64,000 nucleotides of DNA from Gelidibacter algens (GTDB lineage: Bacteria; Bacteroidota; Bacteroidia; Flavobacteriales; Flavobacteriaceae), in NCBI RefSeq assembly GCF_001678675.1, contig NZ_LZRN01000008.1, forward strand, positions 87,097-151,096, written 5' to 3'. The position numbers and the translations under genes were made by a program. The notes beneath the pieces are model-generated. The model ran no database searches and had not been told where the DNA came from. It saw only the letters and a program-made list of their open reading frames with translations. This document shows positions 53,226-62,077 of the stretch, one piece after another (position 1 is the first letter of the stretch; each line of letters opens with the position of its first letter).

Positions 53226-53483
53226 TTATTTATCTATTGACCCCAGTACACGGGACATAAAAGTATTTAGTGCCTCTTTTTTGGGAGTACCGTCTTTAAC
53301 CATTTTATGAACTTCTAATGCACCATACATGTTGGAGATTAATTCTCCAATAACATCTAGTTCTTCATCCTTCAAAGAAGGGACTTCAGTCAGATTTTCC
53401 AATGTAACAATGGTTTCAACTACAAAATCTTCATCATTCTCCTCAATAAATTGAGTGAGGTGTTTAATTACTGGTAACTTCAT
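53226..53483 (-). CDS. DUF6952 family protein
   Basis: This 85-residue, acidic, mostly helical protein of DUF6952 is encoded immediately after, and overlapping by 20 bp, the thioredoxin gene. The conserved pattern is PVIKHLTQFIEENDEDFV and the C-terminal TPKKEALNTFMSRVLGSI. It has no cysteine, so it is not itself a thiol redox protein. The overlap and the conserved pairing suggest a partner or regulator of that thioredoxin, which is inference. It may be a flavobacterial-specific component of the peroxiredoxin system upstream. Confidence 0.78.
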   Translation of the reverse strand: MKLPVIKHLTQFIEENDEDFVVETIVTLENLTEVPSLKDEELDVIGELISNMYGALEVHKMVKDGTPKKEALNTFMSRVLGSIDK

Positions 53484-53778
53484 TTACTAAATCTTTTAAA
53501 ACTTCAAATTTGTTGGTCTGTACTTGATTTACAAAAGCTCCATTTTTAAAAATCGCAAAAGTAGGTAAGTTATCTACGGTGGCTAATTTTCTTGATTCTG
53601 GAAATTTTTCAGCATCGGCCATGACAAAAGTCATGTTTTCATTTTCTGTTGCTAATTTTTTAAATTTTGGTTTCATAATTCTACAATTACCACACCAACT
53701 AGCAGAATATTGGACAACTACAGTATCAGTGTCTGATATCAATTGTCCTAAATTGTCTTGTTCTAATTCCTTTACCAT
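53464..53778 (-). CDS. Thioredoxin family protein
   Basis: This 104-residue cytosolic protein has the thioredoxin fold. The active site is SWCGNCRIMKP with C29 and C32; GN replaces the usual GP of Trx, so its redox potential may differ from TrxA. The cis-proline lies in NLPTFAIFKNG (about 67-77). It probably reduces the AhpC-type peroxiredoxin encoded just upstream, given the tight grouping on one strand. No thioredoxin reductase is present in the window. Confidence 0.9.
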   Translation of the reverse strand: MVKELEQDNLGQLISDTDTVVVQYSASWCGNCRIMKPKFKKLATENENMTFVMADAEKFPESRKLATVDNLPTFAIFKNGAFVNQVQTNKFEVLKDLVNEVTSN

Positions 53779-53801
53779 AATTCTAATTGTCTAATTTATA
53801 A

Positions 53802-53845
53802 AATCCAAATTCCAAATTAGTTTTATGGACTACTTCGGAATTTGG
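53802..53845. repeat. Heptamer pair and inverted repeat before the thioredoxin gene
   Basis: TCCAAAT is repeated in tandem near 53804-53817. CCAAATTCC (53805-53813) pairs perfectly with GGAATTTGG (53837-53845) to make a hairpin in the ahpC-thioredoxin gap. Confidence 0.75.
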
Positions 53846-53871
53846 TGTTTAAAATATGTTTTTCTAAACTC

Positions 53872-54516
53872 TTAGTTTAAGTGTGCTTTCAAATACTCAG
53901 CAGTACCCTTAGCATTAGCTTGCATTGCATCTTGGCCTTCTTCCCAGTTTGCAGGACAAACTTCTCCTTTTTCTTGAACATGTGTGTAAGCATCAATTAA
54001 ACGAAGATACTCCTTAACGTTTCTACCTAATGGCATATGGTTGATACCTTCATGAACCACTGTTCCTTCTTCATCAATGATATAGGTAGCTCTATAAGTT
54101 ACGTTATCACCGTCAACAGTTACAATACCAGTTTCTTCATTATAGGTTTCGTTTGTAATATCCAAAATGCCTAATGTTGAGGCCAAGTTTCTGTTAGAAT
54201 CGGCCAATATTGGGTAGGTTACACCTTGAATTCCACCGTTATCTTTTTCAGTATTTAACCATGCAAAATGAACTTCTGCAGTGTCGCAAGACGCGCCAAT
54301 AACGATCGTGTTACGTTTTTCGAATTCTGGTAAAGCTTGTTGAAAGGCGTGCAACTCTGTTGGACATACAAAAGTGAAATCTTTTGGGTACCAAAACAGA
54401 ACTACTTTTTTGTTGTTTTTTGTTGCTTCTTCAAGAACGTTAAGGCTAAAAGTGTCGCCCATTTCATTCATTGCGTTAACGTTTAAGTTTGGAAATTTTT
54501 TTCCTACAAATGCCAT
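53872..54516 (-). CDS. AhpC/Prx1-type 2-Cys peroxiredoxin
   Basis: This is a 214-residue cytosolic peroxiredoxin that reduces H2O2 and organic peroxides. The peroxidatic cysteine is C51 in FTFVCPTELHAF, and the resolving cysteine is C187 in GEVCPANWEEG, so it is a typical 2-Cys enzyme with the C-terminal extension needed for redox switching (YLKAHLN end). It lies upstream of thioredoxin and DUF6952, with katG 2 kb away. No AhpF reductase is encoded here; the thioredoxin is the likely electron donor. Confidence 0.95.
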   Translation of the reverse strand: MAFVGKKFPNLNVNAMNEMGDTFSLNVLEEATKNNKKVVLFWYPKDFTFVCPTELHAFQQALPEFEKRNTIVIGASCDTAEVHFAWLNTEKDNGGIQGVTYPILADSNRNLASTLGILDITNETYNEETGIVTVDGDNVTYRATYIIDEEGTVVHEGINHMPLGRNVKEYLRLIDAYTHVQEKGEVCPANWEEGQDAMQANAKGTAEYLKAHLN

Positions 54517-54552
54517 ATTATTTAATTTTAAGATTAATATTTATTTCTACTG

Positions 54553-54560
54553 CAAAACTA
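54553..54560 (-). promoter_or_regulatory. -7 box of the peroxiredoxin gene
   Basis: On the minus strand TAGTTTTG matches TAnnTTTG, 36 bp before the start at 54516. Confidence 0.6.
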
Positions 54561-54698
54561 GCTCTATCCTCCGCGTATAACTATAGAAATTTATTATATA
54601 AAATTATATTAGCATAAGTTTAATCAATGATCCAAGTGGGGCACAATACACCTATTGATTTACAAAAAGTAGCGGAATGCAACTTTTCGTTAACCTTA

Positions 54699-56201
54699 TT
54701 ATTGCTTAACAACTTCTGATTTAGGAGTAGCGAGCTGGCGGATTTTTATTCTAAATCCGGCGAACAATAGGGTCATAAAAGGGCTCAACCAATTAAAAAT
54801 AGCATAACCGGCATAATGCATCGTGTCCACTCCCAACACACCACTATGATAGGCGCCACATGTATTCCATGGCACTAACACCGAGGTCACGGTTCCACTA
54901 TCTTCCAAGGTTCTAGAAAGGTTTTCAGGAGCCAGACCTTTATCTTTATAAGCTTGCGCATACATTTTTCCAGGAACTACAATGGCGAGATATTGGTCGC
55001 TGGCAGTTAAATTCAAAGCCAAACAGCTGGCCACGGTACTCGCAAAAAGTCCGAAAGTTGTGTGGAACAATTTTAAAAGTGCTTTACTGATTGCAGACAA
55101 AGCGCCAATGGCATCCATGATGCCACCAAATACCATAGCGCAAAGAATCAACCATACTGTACCCAACATGCTCGACATTCCCCCGGATGAGAAAAGACCT
55201 TTTAAGGCTTCATTATCAGTAGGTATTGAGGTGTCCACCGTTATAGCATCCATGAGTCCTTTGTAAGCTGTACTAAATGTTAAGGAGGTTCCGCCTCCTA
55301 TGGATGCTACAATATGAGGTTGAAAAATGAGTGCAGCCGCAGCGGCTAACAAAGTGCCTATTAAAAGCGCCACAAGCGGGGGTGTTTTCTTAACGATCAA
55401 AACAATCACAAGAACTGGCACTACAAATAACCATGGGCTCACATTAATTGCTTCATCCACAGCTTTTATGATACCGTCAGTGTTAGCTGCCCCTGTAGTG
55501 TCTATATTTAAACCAATAATGATGAAAACGGTCAGGGTGACAATTAAAGTTGGTACTGTGGTGTAAAGCATGTATCTGATGTGCGTAAACAAGTCTGTTC
55601 CAGCCATGGCTGGGGCTAGATTGGTGGTATCGCTCATTGGCGAAATTTTATCTCCAAAATATGCTCCTGAGAGAATCGCACCAGCGGTCATCCCTAGTGA
55701 GATGCCTAATGCATCCGCAATACCGACAAGCGCAATCCCAACGGTTGCAGATGTGGTCCAGCTGCTCCCTGTTGCTACGGAAATAATGGCGCAGATAATG
55801 ACACATGCCGCTAAAAAGATTGTAGGATTCAATATTTGAAGTCCGTAGTAAATCATCGTTGGTATAATACCGCTAATGAGCCAAGTACCCGCAAGCGCAC
55901 CTACCATAAGAAGGATCAAGATGGCACCACCGGTAGATTTTATATTTTCTGAAACTTCTTCGATCATCTGATCAAAGGAAACTTTATTGAAAACACCTAC
56001 AATAGCAGCAACAGCACCTCCCAATAACAATATAAACTGATTGGATCCTTCTAAGGCGTCGCCTCCATAAACGTATACATTATAAGCAAGCATAGCTACC
56101 AGAGCAAACACAGGAATTAGTGCTTCCCAAATATTCAGTTCTTTATTTTCAACAATATGTTCATCCTGAGGTACTCTTGGTTTAATGTCTTGGCTTTCCA
56201 T
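54699..56201 (-). CDS. nhaC: Na+/H+ antiporter NhaC family
   Basis: This 500-residue inner-membrane antiporter with about 12 predicted helices exports Na+ for H+, consistent with a marine lifestyle. Family features include GALAGTWLISGIIPTMIYYG, SVATGSSWTTSATVG (about residues 140-155), the FGDKISPMSDTTNLAPA motif (about 178-195) and TSVLVPWNTCGAYHSGVLG near the end. The N-terminus is charged and cytoplasmic. It stands alone with gene-free flanks. Specificity among Na+, Li+ and malate/lactate-linked (MleN-like) variants cannot be settled by sequence. Confidence 0.9.
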   Translation of the reverse strand: MESQDIKPRVPQDEHIVENKELNIWEALIPVFALVAMLAYNVYVYGGDALEGSNQFILLLGGAVAAIVGVFNKVSFDQMIEEVSENIKSTGGAILILLMVGALAGTWLISGIIPTMIYYGLQILNPTIFLAACVIICAIISVATGSSWTTSATVGIALVGIADALGISLGMTAGAILSGAYFGDKISPMSDTTNLAPAMAGTDLFTHIRYMLYTTVPTLIVTLTVFIIIGLNIDTTGAANTDGIIKAVDEAINVSPWLFVVPVLVIVLIVKKTPPLVALLIGTLLAAAAALIFQPHIVASIGGGTSLTFSTAYKGLMDAITVDTSIPTDNEALKGLFSSGGMSSMLGTVWLILCAMVFGGIMDAIGALSAISKALLKLFHTTFGLFASTVASCLALNLTASDQYLAIVVPGKMYAQAYKDKGLAPENLSRTLEDSGTVTSVLVPWNTCGAYHSGVLGVDTMHYAGYAIFNWLSPFMTLLFAGFRIKIRQLATPKSEVVKQ

Positions 56202-56595
56202 TAAGAAGGGCGTTAGTTGGTTTGATTTTTATTCTAATACGTAATGTTACGATTTTAGACAAACCTATGCAAATCAAATTAAGGCCATGCGTGAATGGGA
56301 TTGGGTTTTTGCTGAAAAGGTGTATTTAGTTTGAGGGTAGTGGTGTTCTCTGACGTGTATTGTCATTTTTAAGAAACCCATGCCATAAATGAAAATACAC
56401 TTGTTTTTTTATGGCCTTTATTATGGAGTAGCACATATGGGAACAGAGTGCTTAAAAGTTTGGTTTTAAGCGCTCAACCCATTATTTATTTTGATAGACT
56501 GCAGTGAAACTTGAGATATATTTGAAACGAATTTCAGCAATTGAAAAAAGACCTAATTGGAATTTGGTACTTTATTATTGGTAACTTTAAAGGAC
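56202..56595. other. Gap of about 390 bp containing an orphan promoter
   Basis: No protein gene or tRNA is seen. A full promoter-like pair faces right: TTTG (56490-56493), 23 bp, then TATATTTG (56517-56524). The only thing downstream is the 3' end of the convergent methionine gamma-lyase gene, so a transcript would be antisense to it. CGTAA-TG-TTACG forms a small inverted repeat near 56240-56252. Confidence 0.5.
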
Positions 56596-57798
56596 TTATT
56601 TTAAAATGTTAAGCGCCTTCATACAGGATTTCATCATGTCATAAGTTCTTTCAATATCGGCGTCCAATCCAATAGAAAAACGAATGAGGCCATCACTCAA
56701 GCCCATTTCTTTTTGTTCTTCTTCCGGGATTTCAGAAGACGTTGAACTTCCAGGTGCAGAAAATAAAGTTTTGTAAAACCCTAGACTTACCGCAAGATAG
56801 CCTAAGTTTTGTTTTTGCATCAGTTCCATTAACGCATTGGCTTTGTCCAGAGAACCAACGTCAATGGTTAACATGCCTCCAAACCCGTATTTTTCATTCA
56901 TCATTGATTTGAACAAGTCATGCGATGGATGTGAAGCAAGCCCTGGATAGACCGTTTTTAAACCGTCTTTTTCGAATCTGTCTGCCAAATACGTGGCATT
57001 CAAACTGTGTTGTTGCATCCTGATGTGTAGCGTGCGCAGGTTCTTCAAAATGGATGCAGCCCTTAAACTGTCCATCGTTGAGCCTAATAGCATACAGGCG
57101 CCGTCGTTGACATTTCGTAGATCGTCAATAAATTCCTGAGTCCCACAGATGACCCCACCAACGGTGTCACTAGAACCATTGATAAATTTTGTTAAACTAT
57201 GGATCACAATATCCGCACCCAATTGTGCAGGGGAAATAGACAAGGGTGAGAACGTGTTGTCAACCACCAGTTTCAGATTGTGTTTTTTTGCCAATTTTGA
57301 GAGTGCTTCAATGTCGGCAACTTCCAATAATGGGTTACTTACAGATTCACAGTACAGTACTTTGGTCTTTGGTGTAATGGCTGCTTCAACGGCTTCTAAT
57401 TTGGTGATATCCACAAACGATGTCTCTATATTAAAGCGTGGGGTAAAGTTTTTAAGAAAGGCGTATGTGCCGCCATAGATGGTCCGGCTTGATACTATAT
57501 GGTCTCCCGCGCCACAAAGTTGCATCAAAACGGCTGTAATAGCACCCATTCCAGATGCTGTTACATTCGCAGTTTCAGTACCTTCCATAGCGGCCAAAGC
57601 TTTTCCTAAATAGAGGTTGGAAGGTGTAGAGTGGCGTGAATACAAATAGCAACCATCAGCATTTCCCTCAAAAGTGTCGAACATAGTCTTTGCAGAAAGA
57701 AAGGTGTAGGTGGAGGAATCAGAAATGGAAGGGTTGACGCCTCCAAATTCTCCAAAGTATTGTAAATCCTGTATATTATTTGCTGGTTTAAATGCCAT
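56596..57798 (-). CDS. Methionine gamma-lyase / trans-sulfuration PLP enzyme
   Basis: This is a 400-residue Cys/Met-metabolism PLP enzyme. The PLP lysine is in HSLTKFINGSSDTVGG (about residues 200-215), the phosphate-site tyrosine/arginine pair is in YSRHSTPSN (about 53-61), and the closing SVSNPLLEVADIEAL is typical. The cysteine used by methionine gamma-lyases in pseudomonads is not clearly present, so cystathionine lyase or synthase activity is possible. It is divergent from an Lrp/AsnC gene 167 bp away, which suggests amino-acid-responsive control. An orphan promoter faces its 3' end. Confidence 0.88.
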   Translation of the reverse strand: MAFKPANNIQDLQYFGEFGGVNPSISDSSTYTFLSAKTMFDTFEGNADGCYLYSRHSTPSNLYLGKALAAMEGTETANVTASGMGAITAVLMQLCGAGDHIVSSRTIYGGTYAFLKNFTPRFNIETSFVDITKLEAVEAAITPKTKVLYCESVSNPLLEVADIEALSKLAKKHNLKLVVDNTFSPLSISPAQLGADIVIHSLTKFINGSSDTVGGVICGTQEFIDDLRNVNDGACMLLGSTMDSLRAASILKNLRTLHIRMQQHSLNATYLADRFEKDGLKTVYPGLASHPSHDLFKSMMNEKYGFGGMLTIDVGSLDKANALMELMQKQNLGYLAVSLGFYKTLFSAPGSSTSSEIPEEEQKEMGLSDGLIRFSIGLDADIERTYDMMKSCMKALNILK

Positions 57799-57934
57799 AA
57801 CTGTAATTGTGAATGAGTTTATATATGTTCAAATGTCTTATTTTTTAGACGATATATCAATAGATGTGCTTTAAGTTAGATTATAAATCTATGTTTTATT
57901 AATTTTACAGATATCTATTCTATATTTAGTCTTT

Positions 57935-57942
57935 TAAATTTG
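57935..57942 (+). promoter_or_regulatory. -7 box of the Lrp/AsnC gene
   Basis: TAAATTTG matches TAnnTTTG, 23 bp before the ATG at 57966. The divergent lyase has only a near match on the other strand. Confidence 0.6.
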
Positions 57943-57965
57943 TTTCATCAGAAAAATTTTCTCCT

Positions 57966-58424
57966 ATGAATTTTGATCCCATCGATAAAAAACTTTTAAA
58001 ACTGCTCCAAGTTAACAGCAAGCAGACAAATAAGGAACTTTCCAGCAAATTAAACCTATCCGTTACCGCTGTTTATGAACGTATAAAGAAACTGGAGAAG
58101 GAAGGTGTTATTTCAAATTATGTCGCTTTAATACAGAAGGAAAAGATTAACAAGAATTTTGTGGCCTTTTGCCATATTAAATTGGTGCAACATACACAGG
58201 ATTACGTTATTAAATTTGAAAAAGAGGTCGCTAATCTTGCAGAAGTGATGGAATGTTACCATATTAGTGGTGATTATGACTATCTCTTAAAGGTAATTGT
58301 TTCTGATATGGAAGCTTTTAGGGAATTTATGGTCAACAAACTAACATCTATCAACCATATCGGTAGTACACATAGCATGTTTGTCATCAATGAAGTCAAA
58401 CATACCACTGCCATAAACATGTAG
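57966..58424 (+). CDS. Lrp/AsnC family transcriptional regulator
   Basis: This is a 152-residue DNA-binding regulator. The N-terminal winged helix (about 1-60) has DPIDKKLLKLLQVNSKQTNKE with the recognition helix LSVTAVYERIKKLE. The C-terminal RAM domain (about 70-150) contains MECYHISGDYDYLLKVIVSD, the usual amino-acid-binding and oligomer surface. It is divergent from the trans-sulfuration enzyme, so that gene is its likely target, with methionine or another amino acid as effector (inference). It is followed after 4 bp by the CPBP gene. Confidence 0.92.
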   Translation: MNFDPIDKKLLKLLQVNSKQTNKELSSKLNLSVTAVYERIKKLEKEGVISNYVALIQKEKINKNFVAFCHIKLVQHTQDYVIKFEKEVANLAEVMECYHISGDYDYLLKVIVSDMEAFREFMVNKLTSINHIGSTHSMFVINEVKHTTAINM

Positions 58425-58428
58425 GTTC

Positions 58429-59055
58429 ATGCAATCGGTCACTTACAAACTCACAGAATTCTTCTTGATTTTTATAATCTTGCCAGTGAGTTTTGCGCTA
58501 CATTATCCCTTTTTGATTAAAGCATGTCTTGCTATCTCTGGTTTTATTTATGTCATTTATGTTCTGGTCAAAGTGGAAGGGAACCAATTTAAATTAGCTC
58601 CAAATATCCGATGGATGTCATTTTGGAGAGCTGTTTTTGTCAAATTTCTGGTCATTGCATGTTTGACAATTGGTTATATGCTGTTGACAGCCAAAGCAGA
58701 ATTATTTCATGTGCTCTATCAACAACCCAAACTTTGGGTGATTATGTTATTTGCGTATGCCATGTTTTCAGTGTATCCGCAGGAATTGATTTTTCGCACC
58801 TTATATTTTCAACGGTACGCTTCCTTATTTACCAGCAGGTCACTTTTTGTGTTTATCAACGCCACGGTATTTTCTCTAGCGCACATTTTTTATAGAAACC
58901 CTTTGGTTTTATTGATTACCTTTTTGGGGGGTATTCTTTTCGCACTAACTTATGACAAAACCAAATCAACACTTCTCGTATCCATTGAACATGCTATCTA
59001 TGGCTGTTGGTTATTTACGGTAGGCATGGGGCACATGCTAGGTTTTCCGGGGTAA
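58429..59055 (+). CDS. CPBP-family membrane protein (CAAX-protease-like)
   Basis: This 208-residue inner-membrane protein has about six predicted helices. It belongs to the CPBP (Rce1/Abi-like) intramembrane protease group: YPQELIFRTLYFQRY (about residues 120-134) is motif 1, FSLAHIFYRN is motif 2, and SIEHAIYG near the end is motif 3. Motif 1 usually reads EExxxR; here the first glutamate is glutamine, so activity may be reduced or absent. It starts 4 bp after the Lrp gene, so the two may share a transcript. Confidence 0.82.
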   Translation: MQSVTYKLTEFFLIFIILPVSFALHYPFLIKACLAISGFIYVIYVLVKVEGNQFKLAPNIRWMSFWRAVFVKFLVIACLTIGYMLLTAKAELFHVLYQQPKLWVIMLFAYAMFSVYPQELIFRTLYFQRYASLFTSRSLFVFINATVFSLAHIFYRNPLVLLITFLGGILFALTYDKTKSTLLVSIEHAIYGCWLFTVGMGHMLGFPG

Positions 59056-59130
59056 GATTTCAACTTAGAATTGGAGATCAAAGTTTTTTAAAATCCTAGG
59101 TTGTAATTCGTGAAACGCAAATCAAAATCG

Positions 59131-59138
59131 TATTTTTG
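59131..59138 (+). promoter_or_regulatory. -7 box of the lpdA promoter
   Basis: TATTTTTG matches TAnnTTTG, 34 bp before the ATG at 59173. Confidence 0.55.
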
Positions 59139-59172
59139 TAATCGAATTTAACAAACATCAAAAAACAATTTT

Positions 59173-60573
59173 ATGAATTCATATGATGTAGCCATAATTG
59201 GCTCTGGTCCTGGAGGATATGTAGCGGCAATTCGTTGCGCACAATTAGGCATGAAAACTGCAATTATTGAAAAATATGCAACACTTGGTGGTACTTGCCT
59301 CAATGTGGGCTGTATTCCCAGCAAAGCGCTTCTAGATTCTTCACATCATTATGAAGATGCCGTTAAGCATTTTGAAGAACATGGCATTGATATCCCTGGA
59401 GATATCAAGGTGAACTTAAAACAGATGATTGCACGCAAGCAAGCCGTTGTTGATCAAACAACTGGTGGTATTGATTTCTTGATGAAGAAAAACAAAATTG
59501 ACGTTTATCAAGGGTTGGGTGCTTTTAAAGATGCAACTCACATTACGGTTACAGGTGAAAAAACTGAAGAAATTGAAGCGAAAAACATAATCATCGCCAC
59601 AGGAAGTAAACCGGCCAACTTGCCATTCATCACTTTGGATAAAGAGCGCGTTATCACGTCAACCGAAGCCTTAAAACTTAAAGAAATCCCAAAACATCTT
59701 ATCGTTATTGGTGGTGGTGTCATTGGTTTGGAGCTTGGTCAGGTATATGGAAGATTAGGTGCTGAAGTGACCGTTATTGAATATATGGATCGCATTATCC
59801 CAAGCATGGATGCTGGATTATCAAAAGAGTTGAACAAAGTTTTCAAAAAAGCCAAATTCAACATTAACGTGTCGCACAAAGTAAAATCTGTGGAACGCAA
59901 AGGTGATGAGGTCATTGTTAAAGCCGATAACAAAAAAGGTGAGGAAGTTGAATTTAAGGGAGACTATTGTTTGGTATCGGTTGGTCGTCGTCCTTATACC
60001 GATGGATTGAATGCTGAAGCTGCAGGAGTAAAACTGACTGATAGAGGTCAAATTGAAGTGAATGAACATTTGCAAACCAACGTTAAGAATATTTATGCTC
60101 TTGGGGATGTTGTTAAAGGTGCCATGTTAGCTCATAAAGCATCTGAAGAAGGTTCATTTGTTGCAGAAATTATAGCTGGACAAAAACCACATATTGATTA
60201 TAATTTGATTCCTGGAGTGGTTTATACATGGCCAGAAGTTGCTTCCGTTGGTAAGACAGAAGAGGAATTAAAGGATGCAGGCGTTGCGTACAAAACAGGC
60301 CAGTTCCCAATGCGCGCCCTAGGTAGAAGTAGAGCGAGTATGGATTTGGATGGCTTTGTAAAAATTCTAGCAGACAAGGAGACTGATGAAGTTCTTGGAG
60401 TTCATATGATTGGTGCCCGTGCAGCAGATATGATTGCTGAAGTGGTAGTGGCCATGGAGTTTAGAGCTTCCGCAGAAGATATCTCACGTATGTCTCATGC
60501 ACATCCAACATTTGCTGAAGCAACTAAGGAAGCTGCTTTGGCAGCTACCGGGGACAGAGCGTTACACATCTAA
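59173..60573 (+). CDS. lpdA: Dihydrolipoyl dehydrogenase (E3)
   Basis: This 466-residue flavoprotein reoxidises dihydrolipoamide in the pyruvate and 2-oxoglutarate dehydrogenase complexes. It has the FAD site VAIIGSGPGGYVAAIRCAQ (residues 5-23), the redox-active pair in GGTCLNVGCIPSK (about 40-52), and the NAD site VIGGGVIGLELGQVYGRLG. The dimer-interface histidine-glutamate pair is in HAHPTFAEA near the end. It is a single gene, and no E1 or E2 subunit gene lies in the window, so assignment to one complex is open. Confidence 0.97.
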   Translation: MNSYDVAIIGSGPGGYVAAIRCAQLGMKTAIIEKYATLGGTCLNVGCIPSKALLDSSHHYEDAVKHFEEHGIDIPGDIKVNLKQMIARKQAVVDQTTGGIDFLMKKNKIDVYQGLGAFKDATHITVTGEKTEEIEAKNIIIATGSKPANLPFITLDKERVITSTEALKLKEIPKHLIVIGGGVIGLELGQVYGRLGAEVTVIEYMDRIIPSMDAGLSKELNKVFKKAKFNINVSHKVKSVERKGDEVIVKADNKKGEEVEFKGDYCLVSVGRRPYTDGLNAEAAGVKLTDRGQIEVNEHLQTNVKNIYALGDVVKGAMLAHKASEEGSFVAEIIAGQKPHIDYNLIPGVVYTWPEVASVGKTEEELKDAGVAYKTGQFPMRALGRSRASMDLDGFVKILADKETDEVLGVHMIGARAADMIAEVVVAMEFRASAEDISRMSHAHPTFAEATKEAALAATGDRALHI

Positions 60574-60602
60574 TAGAAGAAATTTATAAAATTAAGTAAA
60601 GA

Positions 60603-60632
60603 AAAAGGCAGGCGAATATCGTTTGCCTTTTT
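60603..60632. terminator. Terminator after lpdA
   Basis: The stem GGCAGGCGA / TCGTTTGCC, with two G-U pairs, is flanked by A and T runs. It can serve the converging GYF_2-like gene too. Confidence 0.8.
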
Positions 60633-60635
60633 TAT

Positions 60636-61226
60636 TTAAAGTTCTTGAAGGATATCCTTAATGCGAAGTTTTTTGCTATAATCGGACTCATTGACATCTC
60701 TCACTAAACAGTAAGCGTTTATCGCATTCGTTTTCACCTTCTCAACAAGCTCTTTCATGGTGTAAGGACCATATTCCTTAAAACGTTGAATATAATAAAA
60801 CTGATGATCTGAAATTAGCTCTGTTGCTTTTTTGAGGTATTTTTCTTTGAGATACTTTTGAATGTCCTCTTTTGTATTTATTGTGATGTCGTAATCGCTA
60901 CTATTGATAAAGAACGCATAGTCCTCGGACGCTTTCTGATTTAAGACCAAGGTGTCTTTGTCTTTGTAAAATGCTTTGATGAGAACAATCCCGTCTTCTG
61001 TAGTAATAGAGAGAAAGTTGGAATTTATAAAGCTCCATCGGGTCTTGGTCACATGATCATTTTCAGAAATGAACAATTCATTGTTCGGTTTGAACAGGTA
61101 CATCGCCTTAGCATCTTCTATACCATTGATCAGCACCCATTCTTGATTGATAAATTGCGTATCATGGTGCAACGAATAATCAAAGGGTTCTAACTTGGGG
61201 ACAATATGATGTAAGATGTCTGTCAA
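60636..61226 (-). CDS. Protein with GYF_2-like C-terminal domain, function unknown
   Basis: This 196-residue protein has no signal peptide or membrane segment. Residues about 1-140 form an unrecognised mixed domain. Residues about 143-196 look like a GYF_2-type domain: YYIQRFKEYGPYTMKELVEK and the closing SKKLRIKDILQ, a module thought to bind proline-rich partners or sit next to a membrane. The gene is alone between lpdA and the LytTR gene. No function is proposed. Confidence 0.62.
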   Translation of the reverse strand: MTDILHHIVPKLEPFDYSLHHDTQFINQEWVLINGIEDAKAMYLFKPNNELFISENDHVTKTRWSFINSNFLSITTEDGIVLIKAFYKDKDTLVLNQKASEDYAFFINSSDYDITINTKEDIQKYLKEKYLKKATELISDHQFYYIQRFKEYGPYTMKELVEKVKTNAINAYCLVRDVNESDYSKKLRIKDILQEL

Positions 61227-61360
61227 TTGAAAGAATGTAGGTTAAATTAAAACAAAAGGTGTTTAATCATTTCAACTTAAAAATACAAGATTTGGTTCTA
61301 ACCGACACCATTTGAACGATATCAGGACGCTTTTTTAGACGAAATGAAAAATATAAGAAC

Positions 61361-62077
61361 TTAATAGTGTTCAAGTTGCCTTAAAACATCTTTCTTATAA
61401 CTTCTGCTTATAGTTAAAGCTTTGTCGTTCACAACGACGTGTTCATTAGTAAAAGCGCTAATATTTGCCGTTGCAACAATGAACGATCTATGAATTCTGA
61501 TAAATTGGTTTCTGGGTAATTTTGCTTCTATCGCGGTAATGGTCTCTCTCGTAACGATAGTGTCATTGGCGAGATGAATTTTTAAATAGTCGCTGTAACT
61601 TTCTATATATACAATGGAGTGAAAATCAATTTTTATCATGCGTCGCTCTGATCGTACAAACATAAACGTCGTAACATCTGAACGTAATGGTGGGTTAGTT
61701 TGTGGTTTTGAATAAACTTCAAAATAAGTGTTTACAGCTTTGAGGAGGCGCTCAAAGGAAATGGGCTTTAGTAAATAGTCTACTGCCTGCAACTCGAAAC
61801 CTTCAACAGCATAATCCCGATACGCTGTTGTAAAAATGATCTTGATATCTCTGTTAATAGATTTGGCAAAAGAAATTCCTGATACTTCAGGCATATTAAT
61901 GTCAAGAAAGACCAAATCTATTTTGTTGTTATTGATGACATCAAACGCATCCATAGTCTTACTACAACTGGCAACAATGGTAATGTTATTGATTTTTGAC
62001 AGATGGGTGGCTATAATTTCTCTAGCAATGATCTCGTCATCTACAATAATGCATGATATGTTTTTGGTGCGTTGCAA
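61361..62077 (-). CDS. LytTR-family response regulator (TTG start)
   Basis: This 238-residue regulator combines a receiver domain (about 1-120), with the phosphoacceptor aspartate in LVFLDINMPEVSG and the lysine in DYLLKPISFERLL, with a LytTR DNA-binding domain (about 140-238: IVYIESYSDYLKIHL, FIRIHRSFIVA). The start is TTG at 62077, placed directly against the kinase stop as TAATTG, with no ATG available before the conserved DDE. It is translated together with the LytS-like kinase. Such pairs often control envelope or polysaccharide genes; the targets are unknown. Confidence 0.9.
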   Translation of the reverse strand: MQRTKNISCIIVDDEIIAREIIATHLSKINNITIVASCSKTMDAFDVINNNKIDLVFLDINMPEVSGISFAKSINRDIKIIFTTAYRDYAVEGFELQAVDYLLKPISFERLLKAVNTYFEVYSKPQTNPPLRSDVTTFMFVRSERRMIKIDFHSIVYIESYSDYLKIHLANDTIVTRETITAIEAKLPRNQFIRIHRSFIVATANISAFTNEHVVVNDKALTISRSYKKDVLRQLEHY

